53,404 bases of DNA from CAYXDO01 sp964463485 (lineage in GTDB: Bacteria > Myxococcota > Kuafuiibacteriia > Kuafuiibacteriales > Kuafuiibacteriaceae), in the NCBI GenBank assembly GCA_964463485.1, contig CAYXDO010000070.1:1-53404 (forward strand), written 5' to 3'. The position numbers and the translations under genes are program-made. Of this stretch, positions 52,347 to 53,404 are shown in pieces (positions within the stretch are counted from its first letter, which is position 1; every line of letters starts with the position of its first letter). A model generated the notes under the pieces. That model was not told the DNA's origin. It saw only the letters and a program-made list of their open reading frames with translations, and did not search any database.

Positions 52347-53078
52347 TCACTCGGCCACAGTCGCCGTCGCCGCCGCAAGCGCGTTCATGAGGTCTGCGCG
52401 CATGGCCGGCGGAATGAAGTGGCCGGTGTTCGGATACTCGAGCAGCACCGCCGAATATCCGGCGGCCTGAAACGCCTGAATGGCTTGCCTCGCTCCGGCC
52501 AACGGCACCGCAGGATCGACCTCGCCATGAAACCCGCGAATCCGCGGCTTCGTTGCTCTGGACGCCGTGGGAAAGAGGGCAGGGGGCAGCAACCCACCGA
52601 TCGGCAAGGCCGCTCGAATCAACTCCGGCCTCTCTGCAGCCACCCGAAAAGTCGTCATTCCGCCCTGCGAAAATCCGGTGATGACCGGCCTGCCCAGCGT
52701 GGGCCTCTCACGAACCAACGCCTCGATCAACGCGGAGACCCGGTCGGCCGCGTCCTCGATTCCAGCGGCCAGCTGTGACTCGTCTTGGTCGCGCACCCGA
52801 AAAGGAAACCAAGCGAAGCCACCCTGCCAGGGCAGAGGCGCCCGCGGAAGGATGATCCGCGCCGGCCTCTGGTACCCATCGAAGAGTTTGGCGAACTGAT
52901 CGGGCCGGTCACCGAGCCCATGAATGGCCACGATCATCGGAAGCCGCGTCGAGGGATCGGCCCCAGCGGTGACGCGCTCCACGTATTCGAGCCGAGGTGT
53001 GCGAGCTGAAGCGACGGCGAGCAACGCACCGATCGCGACGAGGATCCCAAGAGCGTAGCGGAGCGCCGCGCGCTTCAT
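52347..53078 (-). CDS. Exported alpha/beta hydrolase (phospholipase/carboxylesterase-like)
   Basis: A 243-residue hydrolase with an N-terminal membrane anchor or signal (LRYALGILVAIGALLAVASA). The fold has AIHGLGDRPDQF as oxyanion region, nucleophile Ser in GFSQGGMT, Asp in HGEVDPAVPL and His in NTGHFIPP, the order of the phospholipase/carboxylesterase family. It probably cleaves esters in the periplasm; the substrate is not evident. First gene of the hydrolase-SDR-lipoprotein unit, with a 199-bp upstream gap that includes a tandem repeat. Confidence 0.9.
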   Translation of the reverse strand: MKRAALRYALGILVAIGALLAVASARTPRLEYVERVTAGADPSTRLPMIVAIHGLGDRPDQFAKLFDGYQRPARIILPRAPLPWQGGFAWFPFRVRDQDESQLAAGIEDAADRVSALIEALVRERPTLGRPVITGFSQGGMTTFRVAAERPELIRAALPIGGLLPPALFPTASRATKPRIRGFHGEVDPAVPLAGARQAIQAFQAAGYSAVLLEYPNTGHFIPPAMRADLMNALAAATATVAE

Positions 53079-53213
53079 GTCACTGTCCTACAGGGGTAGT
53101 CGCGAGCGGCAAGGTCGCGAGCCTCCTCGTGCGACTTGCTGTCTGCGGAAAGGATTGGGTCGTGGGCATCGCGACGAGTATGCCACAACCCATGGCCTTC
53201 GGCGCGGTTGGTC

Positions 53214-53246
53214 GGATAGGCGCGGATAGGCGCGGATAGGCGCGGA
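53214..53246. repeat. 10-bp tandem repeat, about 3.3 copies
   Basis: Unit CGCGGATAGG repeated at 53221-53230 and 53231-53240 with partial units on both sides (from 53214 to 53246). It lies in the gap upstream of the hydrolase gene, 32 bp downstream of the stop of the partial gene at the window end. Short tandem arrays of this sort can vary in length between strains. Confidence 0.8.
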
Positions 53247-53277
53247 CGGGATCAGTGCTCGTTCTGGCGCGCCCGAC

Positions 53278-53404
53278 TCAACTCCGAAGGGCATAGGATT
53301 CGAGAAAATCCAGACCCTCGTGCACGGCGGGCACGGCATTCCGGATGTAAATAGTCTCTTTCTCCCAAAGTTCGCGCACGATCTGGCAAGACTTTGGACG
53401 CGAA
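53278..53404 (-). CDS. C-terminal fragment of a gene entering from the right edge
   Basis: Reading the minus strand from the window edge gives a protein-like tail, SRPKSCQIVRELWEKETIYI then RNAVPAVHEGLDFLESYALRS, ending at TGA 53278-53280. Composition is amphipathic and helix-like, unlike the other two frames. Only 41 residues are in the window, so the family is not recognised. A frame 53088-53339 on the same strand was judged a shadow. Confidence 0.4.
   Translation of the reverse strand, partial: SRPKSCQIVRELWEKETIYIRNAVPAVHEGLDFLESYALRS

Noticed and set aside
53088..53339. 83-codon minus-strand frame near the right edge
   Set aside because: Composed of Arg/Pro/Ser with a tandem repeat running through it; another frame ending at 53278 is more protein-like.
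1..53404. CRISPR arrays, integrases, transposases, phage genes or rRNA
   Set aside because: I saw no regularly spaced repeats with spacers, no recombinase or transposase motifs and no rRNA-like sequence. The repeats found are short tandem or palindromic units.

Overview
The window looks like chromosomal DNA of a high-GC myxobacterium (Myxococcota, probably Polyangia). The signs are two Hanks-type Ser/Thr kinases, a FIST sensor with a histidine kinase, several lipoproteins carrying beta-propeller-like, PEGA or TPR parts, a DUF4388/PATAN-like module, a PUFA-synthase-like megasynthase, and GC-rich third codon positions that create very long antisense shadow frames. The lineage is inferred from gene content; no rRNA gene or taxonomic marker is present.

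Layout. 1-10.9 kb: a PEGA-tailed Ser/Thr kinase divergent from a lipoprotein/TylF-like O-methyltransferase pair, then Lon protease, a secreted PEGA protein, a class IV aminotransferase, and a FIST to histidine kinase operon. 10.9-17.3 kb: a Ser/Thr kinase overlapping polyphosphate kinase, and a DinG-type helicase. 17.4-22.7 kb: a four-gene envelope operon (CNNM/CBS transporter, inactive transglutaminase fused to 7 TM helices, RimK-related ATP-grasp ligase, HExxH metallopeptidase). 22.9-32.9 kb: a diguanylate cyclase with a pseudo-receiver, adenosine deaminase family protein, class I FBP aldolase, ExbB/ExbD, DnaJ, an amidohydrolase lipoprotein and a PEGA protein. 33.0-35.9 kb: tRNA-Phe(GAA), a pirin, then a degraded stretch with a small membrane ORF and a pseudogene broken by a 5-bp tandem duplication. 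35.9-37.9 kb: a metzincin-TPR lipoprotein and an imperfectly palindromic repeat whose arm also occurs at base 1 of the window. 37.9-47.9 kb: a three-gene biosynthetic operon. 48-53.4 kb: a Zn-ligand-less DksA-like protein, ThpR, a large lipoprotein, an SDR, an alpha/beta hydrolase, and the 3' tip of another gene.

The most unusual system is the 37.9-47.9 kb operon, read on the minus strand. A 2848-residue synthase has the order KS-KS-AT-ACP-[C45/penicillin-acyltransferase-like Ntn hydrolase]-KR-DH. It overlaps by ATGA a 4'-phosphopantetheinyl transferase, which overlaps by ATGA a FabL-type enoyl reductase (Y-x6-K). Together they supply condensation, ketoreduction, dehydration, a trans enoyl reductase and carrier activation for a reduced fatty-acid-like or polyketide chain. 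The embedded Ntn hydrolase could act as an amide-forming release enzyme and could cut the megasynthase at its own Gly-Cys bond. The carrier motif has Thr where the pantetheinylated Ser is expected. These mechanistic readings are inference from motifs.
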